From a bacterium UBA3734 (GTDB lineage Bacteria > Bacteroidota > Bacteroidia > Bacteroidales > Bacteroidaceae), in contig DFHC01000024.1 of NCBI GenBank assembly GCA_002372575.1, forward strand, positions 1-15,465: a DNA stretch of 15,465 nucleotides, given 5' to 3'. A program made the position numbers and the translations under genes. Positions 1-7,725 of this stretch are shown here, piece by piece. Under the pieces are notes generated by a model, which saw only the letters and a program-made list of their open reading frames with translations, ran no database searches and was not told the DNA's origin. The stretch's first letter is position 1; every line of letters starts with the position of its first letter.

Positions 1-390
1 GAGATTTTCCTTGCCGTCGGTGCGGAGTTGGCCGATGGGCAGCTGCGAACCCGTGAGAATGACGGGTTTCGTGAGGTTTTCAAGCATGAACGACAATGCT
101 GAGGCGGTGTAGGCCATCGTGTCGGTGCCGTGAAGGATGACGAAGCCGTCGTACTGTTCGTAGCGCGAATCGATGATGCGCACGAGCTTTGCCCATGCGT
201 CGGGTCGCATGTCGCTCGAGTCGATGGGCTTGTCGAACTGATAGACGTCGATGCCCGCCTCGATTTGCTCCATTTCGGGCATATTGGCCACGAGATTGTT
301 GAAGTCGAGCGGCTCGAGGGCACCCGTCTGCGAGCTGCGTCCCATTCCAATGGTTCCACCAGTATAGAGAAGAAGAACTTTGTTCTGCAT
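1..390 (-). CDS. ansA: Type I (cytoplasmic) L-asparaginase, N-terminal part, cut by window edge
   Basis: Read on the minus strand from the ATG complementary to 388-390, this gives 130 open codons that continue past base 1. The protein begins MQNKVLLLYTGGTIGMG; the TGGTIG motif carries the nucleophilic Thr of asparaginases. Further on, ILHGTDTMAYTASALSF carries the second catalytic site (GTDTM) and LTGSQLPIG follows, as in AnsA-type asparaginases. The enzyme hydrolyses L-asparagine to aspartate and ammonia. No signal peptide is visible, which fits the cytoplasmic type I form. A consensus promoter sits just upstream (408-439) and the gene diverges from the export lipoprotein. The C-terminal half is outside the window. 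Identification is from motifs and is strong. Confidence 0.93.
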   Translation of the reverse strand, partial: MQNKVLLLYTGGTIGMGRSSQTGALEPLDFNNLVANMPEMEQIEAGIDVYQFDKPIDSSDMRPDAWAKLVRIIDSRYEQYDGFVILHGTDTMAYTASALSFMLENLTKPVILTGSQLPIGQLRTDGKENL

Positions 391-407
391 AAATACGTTT
401 TTGACTG

Positions 408-439
408 CAAAGATAGGCTTTTTTTCAGAACTTTGCAAA
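408..439 (-). promoter_or_regulatory. Bacteroidetes promoter for the asparaginase gene
   Basis: On the minus strand there is TTTG (439-436), a 20-nt spacer, then TATCTTTG (415-408). This matches the Bacteroidetes primary-sigma consensus TTTG-N19-21-TAnnTTTG exactly. The ATG is 17 nt beyond the -7 box, so the leader is very short. Confidence 0.8.
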
Positions 440-456
440 CTTTTTTAGTGTTTTAC

Positions 457-487
457 TTTTTTTCTTCTGAATAATTTCGTAATTTTG
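457..487 (+). promoter_or_regulatory. Probable promoter for the polysaccharide-export lipoprotein
   Basis: TAATTTTG at 480-487 fits the -7 box TAnnTTTG. The -33 region is only a weak match (TTTT at 457-460, 19-nt spacing). It lies about 34 nt before the ATG at 521 and is the only such box in the divergent spacer on this strand. Confidence 0.55.
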
Positions 488-520
488 CAGCGAAATTTAT
501 AATAATGTACAATAGAAAGC

Positions 521-1321
521 ATGAAAAAGTTATTTTTTCCAGTTGTCCTCGCGACAACAATTCTGCTGTTGGCAAGTTGCACGGCAGGTAGAAAAGTTCC
601 TTATTTTCAGAACATTGACGAGATTAGTTTAGCAGCATCGAAAGGTCTTTACGATGCTCGAATCATGCCCAAAGACCAGCTGACCATTACGGTGAGTGGT
701 GTGTCGGATCCGAAGGCTGTGAGTCATTTCAACCTTTCGGTGAGCAATACGATGGGTGCCACGGGAAATATTTCTGCGGGTGGTGGCGCAATGATTGGCT
801 ACCTCGTGGATAACGACGGATGCATCAATTTCCCGCGTATCGGCCGCATTCATGTGGCTGGACTGACCAAAACAGAGTGCGAGAATCTGATTTGCAGCAA
901 GGTGAAAATGGACTTGGCCGAAGGAGAGAATCCTATCGTGACCGTTCGCATGGCAAGCTATCGTATCACAGTTATTGGTGAAATTGGTTCGCGCGTGATT
1001 CCAGTCTCCACGGAGAAAATGAGCATCATCGAGGCGATTGCTTCGGCTGGTGACCTCGGCATCTATGGTAAGCGTGACAATATCCTGCTCATTCGTGAGG
1101 ATGCCACTGGACAGAAGCACCACGTGCGTCTGAACATGAACGATGCCAATATCTTCAACTCACCTTATTACTATCTGCAGCAGAATGACATTATCTATGT
1201 AGAGCCGAATAAGGTAAGGACGAAGAGTGCTGCTCTCGGCTCCTCGACCTCGATGTGGTTTACTTTCATCGGTATTGTCACATCGTTAGCGACACTGATG
1301 GTCAATATTTTGAAAGACTAA
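521..1321 (+). CDS. Polysaccharide export lipoprotein, Wza/BexD-like (Poly_export + SLBB)
   Basis: 266 aa. The N-terminus is a lipoprotein signal: a hydrophobic stretch ending in lipobox L17-A18-S19-C20, so the mature protein is expected to be lipidated at Cys20. The segment around residues 46-60 (DARIMPKDQLTITVSG) is typical of the polysaccharide biosynthesis/export domain. The middle part (GDGCINFPRIG-like, VTVRMASYRITVIGEIGSRV) reads as the beta-grasp SLBB region. A hydrophobic segment near the C-terminus (about 246-262, MWFTFIGIVTSLATLMV) could be the membrane-crossing helix of Wza-type translocons. Known family role: outer-membrane channel for capsule or exopolysaccharide. No tyrosine kinase or glycosyltransferase follows; a terminator ends the unit, so it stands alone. 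Which polysaccharide it exports cannot be told. Confidence 0.88.
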   Translation: MKKLFFPVVLATTILLLASCTAGRKVPYFQNIDEISLAASKGLYDARIMPKDQLTITVSGVSDPKAVSHFNLSVSNTMGATGNISAGGGAMIGYLVDNDGCINFPRIGRIHVAGLTKTECENLICSKVKMDLAEGENPIVTVRMASYRITVIGEIGSRVIPVSTEKMSIIEAIASAGDLGIYGKRDNILLIREDATGQKHHVRLNMNDANIFNSPYYYLQQNDIIYVEPNKVRTKSAALGSSTSMWFTFIGIVTSLATLMVNILKD

Positions 1322-1337
1322 ACAGAAAGAGACATGG

Positions 1338-1374
1338 AAGAAGAATGAAGCCCACGCGCTCATTCTTCTTTTTT
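1338..1374 (+). terminator. Intrinsic terminator after the export lipoprotein
   Basis: Perfect 11-bp stem AAGAAGAATGA (1338-1348) / TCATTCTTCTT (1360-1370) with an 11-nt loop. The right arm runs into a T tract to 1374. It lies 17 nt after the stop codon. Confidence 0.85.
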
Positions 1375-1423
1375 GTTTCATGAGATATAACCCCTTTTTC
1401 ACCCCCCCTTCACTTCCCTAAAA

Positions 1424-3175
1424 ATGGAGCAACTCAAACACGAATGCGGCGTGGCGATGATTCGCCTGCTGAAGCCCATTGAATACTACGAACAGAAGTA
1501 CGGCACGTGGCGCTACGGCCTGAACAAGCTCTATCTGATGATGGAGAAGGAGCACAACCGCGGACAGGAGGGGGCGGGAATCGCTTGCGTGAAACTCGAT
1601 ACGGAAGCGGGATGCGAATACATGTTTCGCGAGCGGGCAGAAGGAAAAGATGCCATCGGCCAGATTTTCGCCAAAGACACCAGCCAGTTTCGAGGTGAGC
1701 TCTACATGGGACACCTGCGCTATTCCACGACGGGCAAAAGCGGACTTTCCTACGTCCATCCGTTCCTGCGCAGAAACAACTGGAAGGCGAAAAACCTTTG
1801 TCTGTGCGGCAATTTCAACATGACGAACATCGACGAGATTTTCGAGAAACTCACCCGACAGGGGCAATGTCCGCGCATATACAGCGATTCATACATCATG
1901 CTGGAATTGATGGGGCATCGTCTCGACCGCGAAGTGGAACGAAACTTCGTTGATGCGCAGGCTCTCGGACTGGAAAATACCGACATCACGCATTACATCG
2001 AGAATCACGTCAAAATGAGCAATGTGCTCAAAACCACGATGGCCGACTACGACGGCGGCTACGTGGTCTGCGGCATGACGGGCTCTGGCGAGATGTTCTC
2101 GATGCGCGACCCGTGGGGCATTCGGCCTGCGTTCTACTATATGAACGACGAAATTGCGGTTGTGGCCAGCGAGCGACCTGTGTTGCAGACCACTTTCGAC
2201 CTCGAGTGCGACGACATCAAGGAGCTCGAACCCGGCACGGCACTCATCGTGAAGTGCAACGGTTCCTGTTCTATCGAGCGAATCATCGAGCAGAAGGGCG
2301 ATTCGGCCTGTTCCTTCGAGCGAATCTACTTCAGCCGAGGCAACGACCGCGACATCTACAAAGAACGCAAGCGACTTGGCGAACAACTCACACACCCTGT
2401 GCTCAAATCCATCGACGGCGACACGGCGAACACGGTATTCTCATTCATCCCGAACACCGCAGAAGTGGCTTTCTATGGCATGGTCGATGGTTTCAAAGAG
2501 CGTGTTCGCACCGAAAAAGTAGTGTGGAAAGACATCAAGCTGCGCACGTTCATCACCGAAGACAACTCGCGCAACGACCTCGCCTCGCACGTCTATGACA
2601 TCACCTACGAGAGCGTGCGTGCAGGCAAGGACAACCTCGTGGTCATCGACGACAGCATTGTGCGCGGAACCACGTTGAAAGAGAGTATTTTCCGCATTCT
2701 CGACCGCCTGCACCCAAAGAAAATCGTGATGGTGAGCAGTGCGCCGCAGATTCGCTATCCCGACTACTACGGCATCGACATGCCGCGACTCGAGGAGTTC
2801 TGCGCCTTCCGCGCAGCCATTGAATTGCTCAAGGAGCAAGGACATCACGAAGTCATCGACAATACCTATCGCCAGTGCCTTGAGGAACTGAAAAAGCCGA
2901 AGGAGCAGATGGAAAATTACGTGCGGAACATCTACGAACCTTTTACGGTCGAACAAATCAACGAGAAAATTGTTGAAATGTTGCGTCCGGAGTGCGTAAC
3001 CACGCCGATAGAACTTGTTTTCCAATCCATCGAAGGCCTTCACCGCGCCGTGCCCAATCACCGTGGCGACTGGTATTTCACGGGCCATTTTCCCACGCCA
3101 GGCGGCACGAAACTCTGCCTGCAGGCCTTCATCAACTACATTGAAGAATTCTACCAGTTTGAAAATAAATTTTAG
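1424..3175 (+). CDS. PurF-like amidophosphoribosyltransferase, long Bacteroidetes form
   Basis: 583 aa, longer than classical PurF (about 470-505 aa). Two domains are visible. The N-terminal class II glutaminase has Cys8-Gly9, NRGQEGAGI (45-53) and GHLRYSTTG (96-104). The C-terminal phosphoribosyltransferase has the PRPP loop VVIDDSIVRGTT at 406-417. Known reaction: PRPP + glutamine to phosphoribosylamine, the first step of purine synthesis. Oddities: the presumed nucleophile is Cys8, not residue 2, so a short propeptide would have to be removed; the usual H-N-G-N-L-T-N loop reads G-N-F-N-M-T-N (129-135), with Phe131 at the oxyanion Gly position; and about 100 extra C-terminal residues are present. 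The start is fixed because no better upstream ATG exists. It heads a closely spaced plus-strand run. Family assignment is firm; whether this is the organism's main PurF is not. Confidence 0.85.
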   Translation: MEQLKHECGVAMIRLLKPIEYYEQKYGTWRYGLNKLYLMMEKEHNRGQEGAGIACVKLDTEAGCEYMFRERAEGKDAIGQIFAKDTSQFRGELYMGHLRYSTTGKSGLSYVHPFLRRNNWKAKNLCLCGNFNMTNIDEIFEKLTRQGQCPRIYSDSYIMLELMGHRLDREVERNFVDAQALGLENTDITHYIENHVKMSNVLKTTMADYDGGYVVCGMTGSGEMFSMRDPWGIRPAFYYMNDEIAVVASERPVLQTTFDLECDDIKELEPGTALIVKCNGSCSIERIIEQKGDSACSFERIYFSRGNDRDIYKERKRLGEQLTHPVLKSIDGDTANTVFSFIPNTAEVAFYGMVDGFKERVRTEKVVWKDIKLRTFITEDNSRNDLASHVYDITYESVRAGKDNLVVIDDSIVRGTTLKESIFRILDRLHPKKIVMVSSAPQIRYPDYYGIDMPRLEEFCAFRAAIELLKEQGHHEVIDNTYRQCLEELKKPKEQMENYVRNIYEPFTVEQINEKIVEMLRPECVTTPIELVFQSIEGLHRAVPNHRGDWYFTGHFPTPGGTKLCLQAFINYIEEFYQFENKF

Positions 3176-3184
3176 GTCCTAAAC

Positions 3185-4213
3185 ATGAAAATTTTAGTGA
3201 CAGGTGCCGCCGGATTCATCGGCTCGAAGCTCATGCAGATGCTTGCGGAGCGCGGCGACGAGGTGGTGGGCATCGATAACATCAACGACTATTACGACCC
3301 GCAGCTGAAATACGGTAGGTTGCGCGAGTGCGGAATTGCCACCGACGAGCCCGAAATGGAGTGGGGGAGAACGATTTGCAGCACCACGCTGCCCAACTGC
3401 CGCTTCATCCGCATGGCCATCGACGACAAAGCCGCGCTCGACAGCCTGATGGCCGAGGAAAAATTCGAAAAAGTTGTGAATATGGCGGCGCAGGCGGGCG
3501 TGAGATACAGCATCACGCATCCCTACGTCTATCTGCAGAGCAACATCGTGGGCTTTCTGAACGTGTTGGAGGCGTGCAGGAATTTCGGTGTAAAGCATTT
3601 GGTTTATGCCTCGTCGAGCTCGGTTTATGGCATGAACACGAAGGTTCCGTACAACGAAGACGATAAGACCGCGCAACCCGTGAGCCTCTACGCCGCGTCG
3701 AAAATGAGCAACGAGCTGATGGCTCACGCTTATAGCAAACTCTACGGGTTTGCAACGACTGGCCTGCGATTTTTCACCGTCTATGGGCCGTGGGGCCGAC
3801 CCGATATGTCGCCGATGCTCTTCGCAAAGGCGATTACAAACGGCGAGCCCATCAAGGTGTTCAACAATGGCGACATGATTCGCGATTTCACCTACATCGA
3901 CGACATTGCCGAAGGCACGATTTGCGCCATCAACCACCAACCCGATGCCTCGAAATGCGCCTCGGGCGTGCCTTTCAAGGTGTATAACATCGGTTGCAGC
4001 CACCCCGTCAGGCTGATGGATTTCATCGCGGAAATGGAGGCGGCTTTCGGCATCGAGGCGAAGAAAGATTTCCTGCCGATGCAGCCTGGCGACGTCTATC
4101 AAACCAATGCTGACACGTCGAAACTCGAGTCGGAATGTGGCTACAAACCGCATTGGACGCTGCACGAGGGCATTCAAGAGTTTATGAAATGGTACAAAAC
4201 AATTTACAATTAA
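3185..4213 (+). CDS. NAD-dependent sugar epimerase, UDP-glucuronate 4-epimerase-like
   Basis: 342 aa, usual length for the extended short-chain dehydrogenase/epimerase family. The Rossmann NAD site TGAAGFIG is at 6-13 and an acidic residue follows at the end of beta-2 (GIDN). Catalytic residues are visible: Ser in ASSSSVYG (142-149), Tyr169 and Lys173 in SLYAASK. The signature MAAQAGVRYSITHPYVY (100-116) and the start GIDNINDYYDPQLK are characteristic of UDP-glucuronate 4-epimerases (CapI/LpsL type), which make UDP-galacturonate for capsule or LPS. It starts 9 nt after the PurF-like gene and ends 7 nt before the sialate lyase gene, which suggests cotranscription. UDP-GlcNAc or UDP-glucose epimerase activity is less likely but not excluded. 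Confidence 0.85.
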   Translation: MKILVTGAAGFIGSKLMQMLAERGDEVVGIDNINDYYDPQLKYGRLRECGIATDEPEMEWGRTICSTTLPNCRFIRMAIDDKAALDSLMAEEKFEKVVNMAAQAGVRYSITHPYVYLQSNIVGFLNVLEACRNFGVKHLVYASSSSVYGMNTKVPYNEDDKTAQPVSLYAASKMSNELMAHAYSKLYGFATTGLRFFTVYGPWGRPDMSPMLFAKAITNGEPIKVFNNGDMIRDFTYIDDIAEGTICAINHQPDASKCASGVPFKVYNIGCSHPVRLMDFIAEMEAAFGIEAKKDFLPMQPGDVYQTNADTSKLESECGYKPHWTLHEGIQEFMKWYKTIYN

Positions 4214-4220
4214 CAATAAA

Positions 4221-5138
4221 ATGGAGAAAATCATAGGACTGATCGATGCACCGTTCACCCCGATGCATCCCAATGGCGACATTAATTTGGAGCCGATTCC
4301 GGCATACGCCGCGATGTTACAGAAAAATGGCTTGAAAGGCGTGTTTATCAATGGTTCGTCGGGCGAGGGCTATATGCTCACCACCGAGGAACGGATGCAG
4401 TTGGCCGAGGCTTGGATGAAGGCGAAGCCCGAGGGCTTCAAGGTGATTGTTCACGTGGGTAGCTGTTGCCTGCGCGAAAGCAAAAAGCTGGCGGCTCACG
4501 CTCAGGAAATCGGTGCGTGGGGCATCGGTTCGATGGCGCCGCCGTTTCCGAAAATCGGTCGCATCGAGGAACTTGTGAAATATTGCGAGGAAATTGCCGC
4601 CGCCGCGCCGAATTTGCCGTTCTACTACTACCACATTCCCGCCTTCAATGGTGCTTTCCTGCCTATGCTCGACCTGCTGAAGGCAGTCGATGGACGCATT
4701 CCGAACTTCGCCGGCATCAAATACACGTTTGAGAGTCTCTACGAATACAACCAGTGTCGGCTGTACAAGAACGGGAAGTTCGACATGCTCCACGGACAGG
4801 ACGAGACGATTTTGCCGAGTCTGGCGCAGGGCGGTGCTCAGGGTGGCATCGGCGGCACGACCAACTACAACGGTCGCGAGCTCGTGGGAATCATCGACGC
4901 GTGGAGTAGGGGAGACCTTGAGACCGCCCGCGAAAAGCAGAATTTCTCGCAAGAGGTCATCAACGTGATTTGCAACTATCGCGGAAATATCGTGGGTGGC
5001 AAGCGCATCATGAAACTCATTGGCTTCGACCTCGGACCGAACCGCGTTCCGTTCCGCAACATCACCGACGAGGAAGAAAAAGCCATGAAAGCCGAGCTGG
5101 AGACCATCGGCTTCTTCGAGCGCTGCAACCGACTCTAA
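4221..5138 (+). CDS. nanA: N-acetylneuraminate lyase (DHDPS/NAL family)
   Basis: 305 aa, the normal size. It is a TIM-barrel aldolase. The carboxylate-binding GSSGEGY motif is at 45-51, the catalytic Tyr137 is in YYYHIPAF, and the Schiff-base Lys167 is in GIKYT. All are where sialate lyases have them, and the sequence reads more like NanA than like dihydrodipicolinate synthase. Known reaction: N-acetylneuraminate to N-acetylmannosamine + pyruvate, cytoplasmic. The next gene is a RenBP-type 2-epimerase, the step that follows in the pathway, which supports this call. The aldol reaction is reversible, so synthesis of sialic acid is a formal alternative. Confidence 0.9.
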   Translation: MEKIIGLIDAPFTPMHPNGDINLEPIPAYAAMLQKNGLKGVFINGSSGEGYMLTTEERMQLAEAWMKAKPEGFKVIVHVGSCCLRESKKLAAHAQEIGAWGIGSMAPPFPKIGRIEELVKYCEEIAAAAPNLPFYYYHIPAFNGAFLPMLDLLKAVDGRIPNFAGIKYTFESLYEYNQCRLYKNGKFDMLHGQDETILPSLAQGGAQGGIGGTTNYNGRELVGIIDAWSRGDLETAREKQNFSQEVINVICNYRGNIVGGKRIMKLIGFDLGPNRVPFRNITDEEEKAMKAELETIGFFERCNRL

Positions 5139-5141
5139 TTC

Positions 5142-5203
5142 ACAATTTACAATCGGCAAAGCCGACAATTCAACATTCAACCCTCAACATTCAACATTCA
5201 AAT
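5142..5203 (+). repeat. Intergenic spacer with short repeats (ACAATTTACAAT, CAACATTCAA) and a small hairpin
   Basis: The spacer holds ACAATTTACAAT (5142-5153, also present at 4199-4210), a 5-bp hairpin TCGGC/GCCGA with an AAA loop (5153-5165), and repeated TTCAACATTCAA-like units up to the nanE start. CAACATTCAACCCTCAA (5171-5187) recurs exactly at 10940-10956. No promoter box is seen here. Confidence 0.6.
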
Positions 5204-5204
5204 A

Positions 5205-6389
5205 ATGGATGCAAAACAATATATTTCCGATTGGGCGGCACGCTACAAAAACGACCTGCTCACGAACATCATGCCGTTTTGGATGAAAAATGGTTTGGAC
5301 AGGCAGCATGGAGGCGTTTACACCTGCCTGAACCGCGACGGAAGCCTGATGGACACGACGAAATCCGTGTGGTTTCAAGGTCGCTTCGCCTTCACGTGCG
5401 CGTACGCGCATAATAATGTGGAAAAACGTCAGGAATGGCTCGACGCTGCCAAATGCACGCTCGATTTCATCGAAAAATACTGCTTCGACAGCGATGGCCA
5501 CATGTATTTCTCCGTGACAGCCGACGGACGTCCGTTGCGCAAGCGTCGCTACGTGTTCTCCGAGACTTTTGCCGCCATTGCCATGTCGGAATACGCCTTG
5601 GCCACGGGCGACAAGAGCTATGCCGAGAAGGCCATGCGCGTATTCAACGACATCCAGCGGTTCCTCTCGACACCGGGCTATCTCACCCCGAAATTCGAGG
5701 CAGGCGTGGAGCTGCAGGGCCATTCCATCATCATGATTCTCATCAACGTGGCCTCGCGTCTGCGCACGGTCTGCGACGACGAGAAACTCACGCGCCAAAT
5801 CGACGATTCCATCGCCAGGCTCCGCAAATATTTCATCCATCCCGAATTCAAATGCCTGCTCGAAACCGTCGGGCCGAACGGCGAATTCATCGACACGAAC
5901 CTCACGCGCACCATCAATCCCGGCCACTGCATCGAAACGGCCTGGTTCATCATGGAAGAGGCGGCGCACCGCGGCTGGGACGAGGACTTAAAGCAACTCT
6001 CGCTGCAGATTTTCGACTGGTCGTGGGACTGGGGCTGGGACGAGGAGTTTGGCGGCATCATCAATTTCCGCGACTGCAAGAATCTGCCGCCGCAGGATTA
6101 TTCGCAAGACATGAAATTCTGGTGGCCGCAGTGCGAGACGATTATCATGACGCTGTATGCCTATTTGGCGACGGGCGACGAAAAATACCTCGAGAAGCAC
6201 AAGCTCATCAGCGACTGGACCTACAAGCATTTCCCAGATGCGGAATTTCCTGAATGGTACGGCTATCTGCATCGTGACGGAACGGTTGCGCAACCTGCCA
6301 AAGGAAACCTCTACAAGGGACCGTTCCACATTCCGAGGATGATGGTCAAGTCGTTTGTGCTGTGTAATGAGATTCTGAAAAAGTTTTAA
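5205..6389 (+). CDS. nanE: N-acylglucosamine 2-epimerase (RenBP/AGE type)
   Basis: 394 aa, the usual length for the alpha/alpha-barrel AGE family. Landmarks seen: WFQGR with Arg60, the GHCIE motif with His241 and Glu244, KFWWPQCE in the second half, and FHIPR with His375 near the end. These match the Arg/His/Glu/His active-site set of renin-binding-protein-type epimerases. Known reaction: N-acetylmannosamine to N-acetylglucosamine. In Bacteroides this non-homologous form of NanE replaces the NanE of enterobacteria and pairs with a sialate lyase, as here. No sialic-acid transporter or sialidase lies in the window. A terminator follows. Confidence 0.88.
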   Translation: MDAKQYISDWAARYKNDLLTNIMPFWMKNGLDRQHGGVYTCLNRDGSLMDTTKSVWFQGRFAFTCAYAHNNVEKRQEWLDAAKCTLDFIEKYCFDSDGHMYFSVTADGRPLRKRRYVFSETFAAIAMSEYALATGDKSYAEKAMRVFNDIQRFLSTPGYLTPKFEAGVELQGHSIIMILINVASRLRTVCDDEKLTRQIDDSIARLRKYFIHPEFKCLLETVGPNGEFIDTNLTRTINPGHCIETAWFIMEEAAHRGWDEDLKQLSLQIFDWSWDWGWDEEFGGIINFRDCKNLPPQDYSQDMKFWWPQCETIIMTLYAYLATGDEKYLEKHKLISDWTYKHFPDAEFPEWYGYLHRDGTVAQPAKGNLYKGPFHIPRMMVKSFVLCNEILKKF

Positions 6390-6398
6390 GCCAAATAA

Positions 6399-6430
6399 TA
6401 GGGGGCATTGATTTGCCCCCTAATTTTTAT
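6399..6430. terminator. Terminator between nanE and the convergent maf gene, possibly bidirectional
   Basis: A 9-bp stem TAGGGGGCA (6399-6407) / TGCCCCCTA (6414-6422) with a 6-nt loop, followed on the plus strand by a T-rich tract. On the minus strand a weaker TATTATTT follows the stem, so it may also serve maf. The rest of the spacer to 6486 is AT-rich and holds nothing recognised. Confidence 0.8.
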
Positions 6431-6486
6431 TCTATAGTATAATCTCCCCAAAAAGTCTATTTAACATAATGCAGATTATATGACAT

Positions 6487-7056
6487 TTATGCTTTGATTC
6501 CAAACTCGCATTTCAGCACCTCATAAATCCGCTGCACCGGTAATCCCATTACATTGTAATAGCTGCCCGAAAGCGACGTGACCCCGATGTAGCCAATCCA
6601 TTCCTGAACACCGTAAGCTCCAGCTTTGTCGAGCGGTTTGTAACGATTCACATAATACGAAATTTCGTCGTCGCTGAGCGATTTGAACGTCACTTCGGAA
6701 ACGACGGAAAAAGATTTTTGTTTGACGCTGTTTTTGATGCAAACACCTGTAATCACCCGATGCGTCTTGCCACTGAGCTGTCGCAACATCGCTGCGGCAT
6801 CATCTAAATCGTGTGGTTTTCCGAGGACTTTGCCGTCGAGAACGACGATGGTATCGGCCGTGATAACAATTTCACCCTCACAAACGGTGTATGCCGCAGC
6901 CTTTTTCCGAGCAACAAACTCTGCAATTTCGTCGGTTGGCAGGTCTGCCGGAAAACTCTCGTCAATCCCGTCGATGACGCGCACTTCAAACGGAACGTCG
7001 AGCCCAGCCAAAAGTTCCTTCCTCCGCGGCGAATTACTCGAAAGAATCAGTTTCAT
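6487..7056 (-). CDS. maf: Maf family nucleoside-triphosphate pyrophosphatase
   Basis: 189 aa, normal for Maf. The N-terminal SSNSPRRKELL (6-16) holds the conserved Ser and Arg residues. ADTIVVLDGKVLGKP (67-81) holds the catalytic Asp68-Thr69 and Lys80. This arrangement (ADT, then GKVLGKP) is that of the YhdE-type dTTP/UTP pyrophosphatases, which hydrolyse noncanonical or excess NTPs. It lies 67 nt downstream of kdsC on the same strand, and the pair is probably one transcript. The stop abuts the terminator region shared with nanE. Confidence 0.9.
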   Translation of the reverse strand: MKLILSSNSPRRKELLAGLDVPFEVRVIDGIDESFPADLPTDEIAEFVARKKAAAYTVCEGEIVITADTIVVLDGKVLGKPHDLDDAAAMLRQLSGKTHRVITGVCIKNSVKQKSFSVVSEVTFKSLSDDEISYYVNRYKPLDKAGAYGVQEWIGYIGVTSLSGSYYNVMGLPVQRIYEVLKCEFGIKA

Positions 7057-7064
7057 TGATTCAC

Positions 7065-7120
7065 AACTTTTAACTTTTAAACTTTAACTTTTTAACTTTT
7101 AACTTTTAACCTTTAACTTT
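7065..7120. repeat. Degenerate tandem repeat of AACTTTT units between kdsC and maf
   Basis: The spacer is almost wholly built of 6-8-nt units of the form TTAACTTTT (for example AACTTTTAACTTTTAA, then ACTTTAACTTTTTAAC and so on). At least seven imperfect copies are seen. No hairpin and no spacer units are present, so it is not a CRISPR array. Confidence 0.75.
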
Positions 7121-7123
7121 TTT

Positions 7124-7642
7124 TTACCATCCAAAAGCCTTTTCATCGGCCATCCACAGCCCTTGCGCCTTCATCACCTGTTCGATGAGGTCGCGACCGC
7201 AACCGTAGCCACCCTTTCGGTCGCTCACATAGATGCTCGCCTCCTTGATTTCCTGCGCCGCATCCTTCGGACAGCACGGGCACCCTACCCTGCGCATCAC
7301 CTCCAAATCGGGAATGTCGTCGCCCATGTAGGCAATTTCCTCGTCTTTCAGGCCGTGTTTCGCCTTGAATTCCTCGTACTGAACCGTTTTTTTTGAGCAA
7401 CACAAATAGATGTCTTCCAAGCCCAGATATTCATAGCGCCGGCGCAGGCTTTTCGTTCTTGCACCCGTCATGATGACCATGCGAAGCCCCATTTTCTGGG
7501 CCAGCTGAATGGCGTAACCATCACGCACATTCACCGAGCGATGCGGTTCTCCGTTCTCGTCCATCGTCACCGTCTGCGCCGACAGCACGCCATCGACGTC
7601 GAAAATGATGGCCTTGATTTTCTTTAAGTCGTAGTTGATCAT
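7124..7642 (-). CDS. kdsC: 3-deoxy-manno-octulosonate-8-phosphate phosphatase (KdsC), HAD family
   Basis: 172 aa from the chosen start (minus-strand ATG at 7642-7640, protein MINYDLKKIK). HAD motif I is FDVDGVL with Asp15 and Asp17; motif II is MTGARTKSL; motif IV is MGDDIPDLEVM. There is no cap domain, as in KdsC. Known reaction: Kdo-8-phosphate to Kdo, needed for the inner core of lipopolysaccharide. The frame is open upstream to an ATG at 7693, but a -7 promoter box (7662-7669) lies between the two ATGs. A transcript started there cannot contain the upstream one, so the shorter form is preferred. Maf follows downstream in the same direction. Confidence 0.88.
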   Translation of the reverse strand: MINYDLKKIKAIIFDVDGVLSAQTVTMDENGEPHRSVNVRDGYAIQLAQKMGLRMVIMTGARTKSLRRRYEYLGLEDIYLCCSKKTVQYEEFKAKHGLKDEEIAYMGDDIPDLEVMRRVGCPCCPKDAAQEIKEASIYVSDRKGGYGCGRDLIEQVMKAQGLWMADEKAFGW

Positions 7643-7661
7643 AAATCTGAAAATGTTTCCG

Positions 7662-7694
7662 CAAAGGTACAAAAATCCCTTGAAACCATGCAAT
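7662..7694 (-). promoter_or_regulatory. Promoter of kdsC-maf
   Basis: On the minus strand, ATTG (7694-7691), a 21-nt spacer, then TACCTTTG (7669-7662). The -7 box is a full match to TAnnTTTG; the -33 box has one mismatch. The kdsC ATG lies 19 nt further on. Confidence 0.7.
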
Positions 7695-7725
7695 AAAAAC
7701 CGAATTTTTACGTTAATTTATTTGT

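Noticed and set aside
3194-4351. Minus-strand open frame (385 codons) opposite the sugar epimerase
   Set aside because: A shadow of the epimerase gene with Arg/His-rich low-information sequence; the plus strand has intact NAD-site and catalytic motifs.
7065-7120. CRISPR-like array
   Set aside because: The units are 6-8 nt and contiguous, with no spacers; they are simple AT-rich tandem repeats.
7643-7693. 17-residue N-terminal extension of KdsC
   Set aside because: The -7 promoter box lies between the two possible starts, so the upstream ATG would not be on the transcript.
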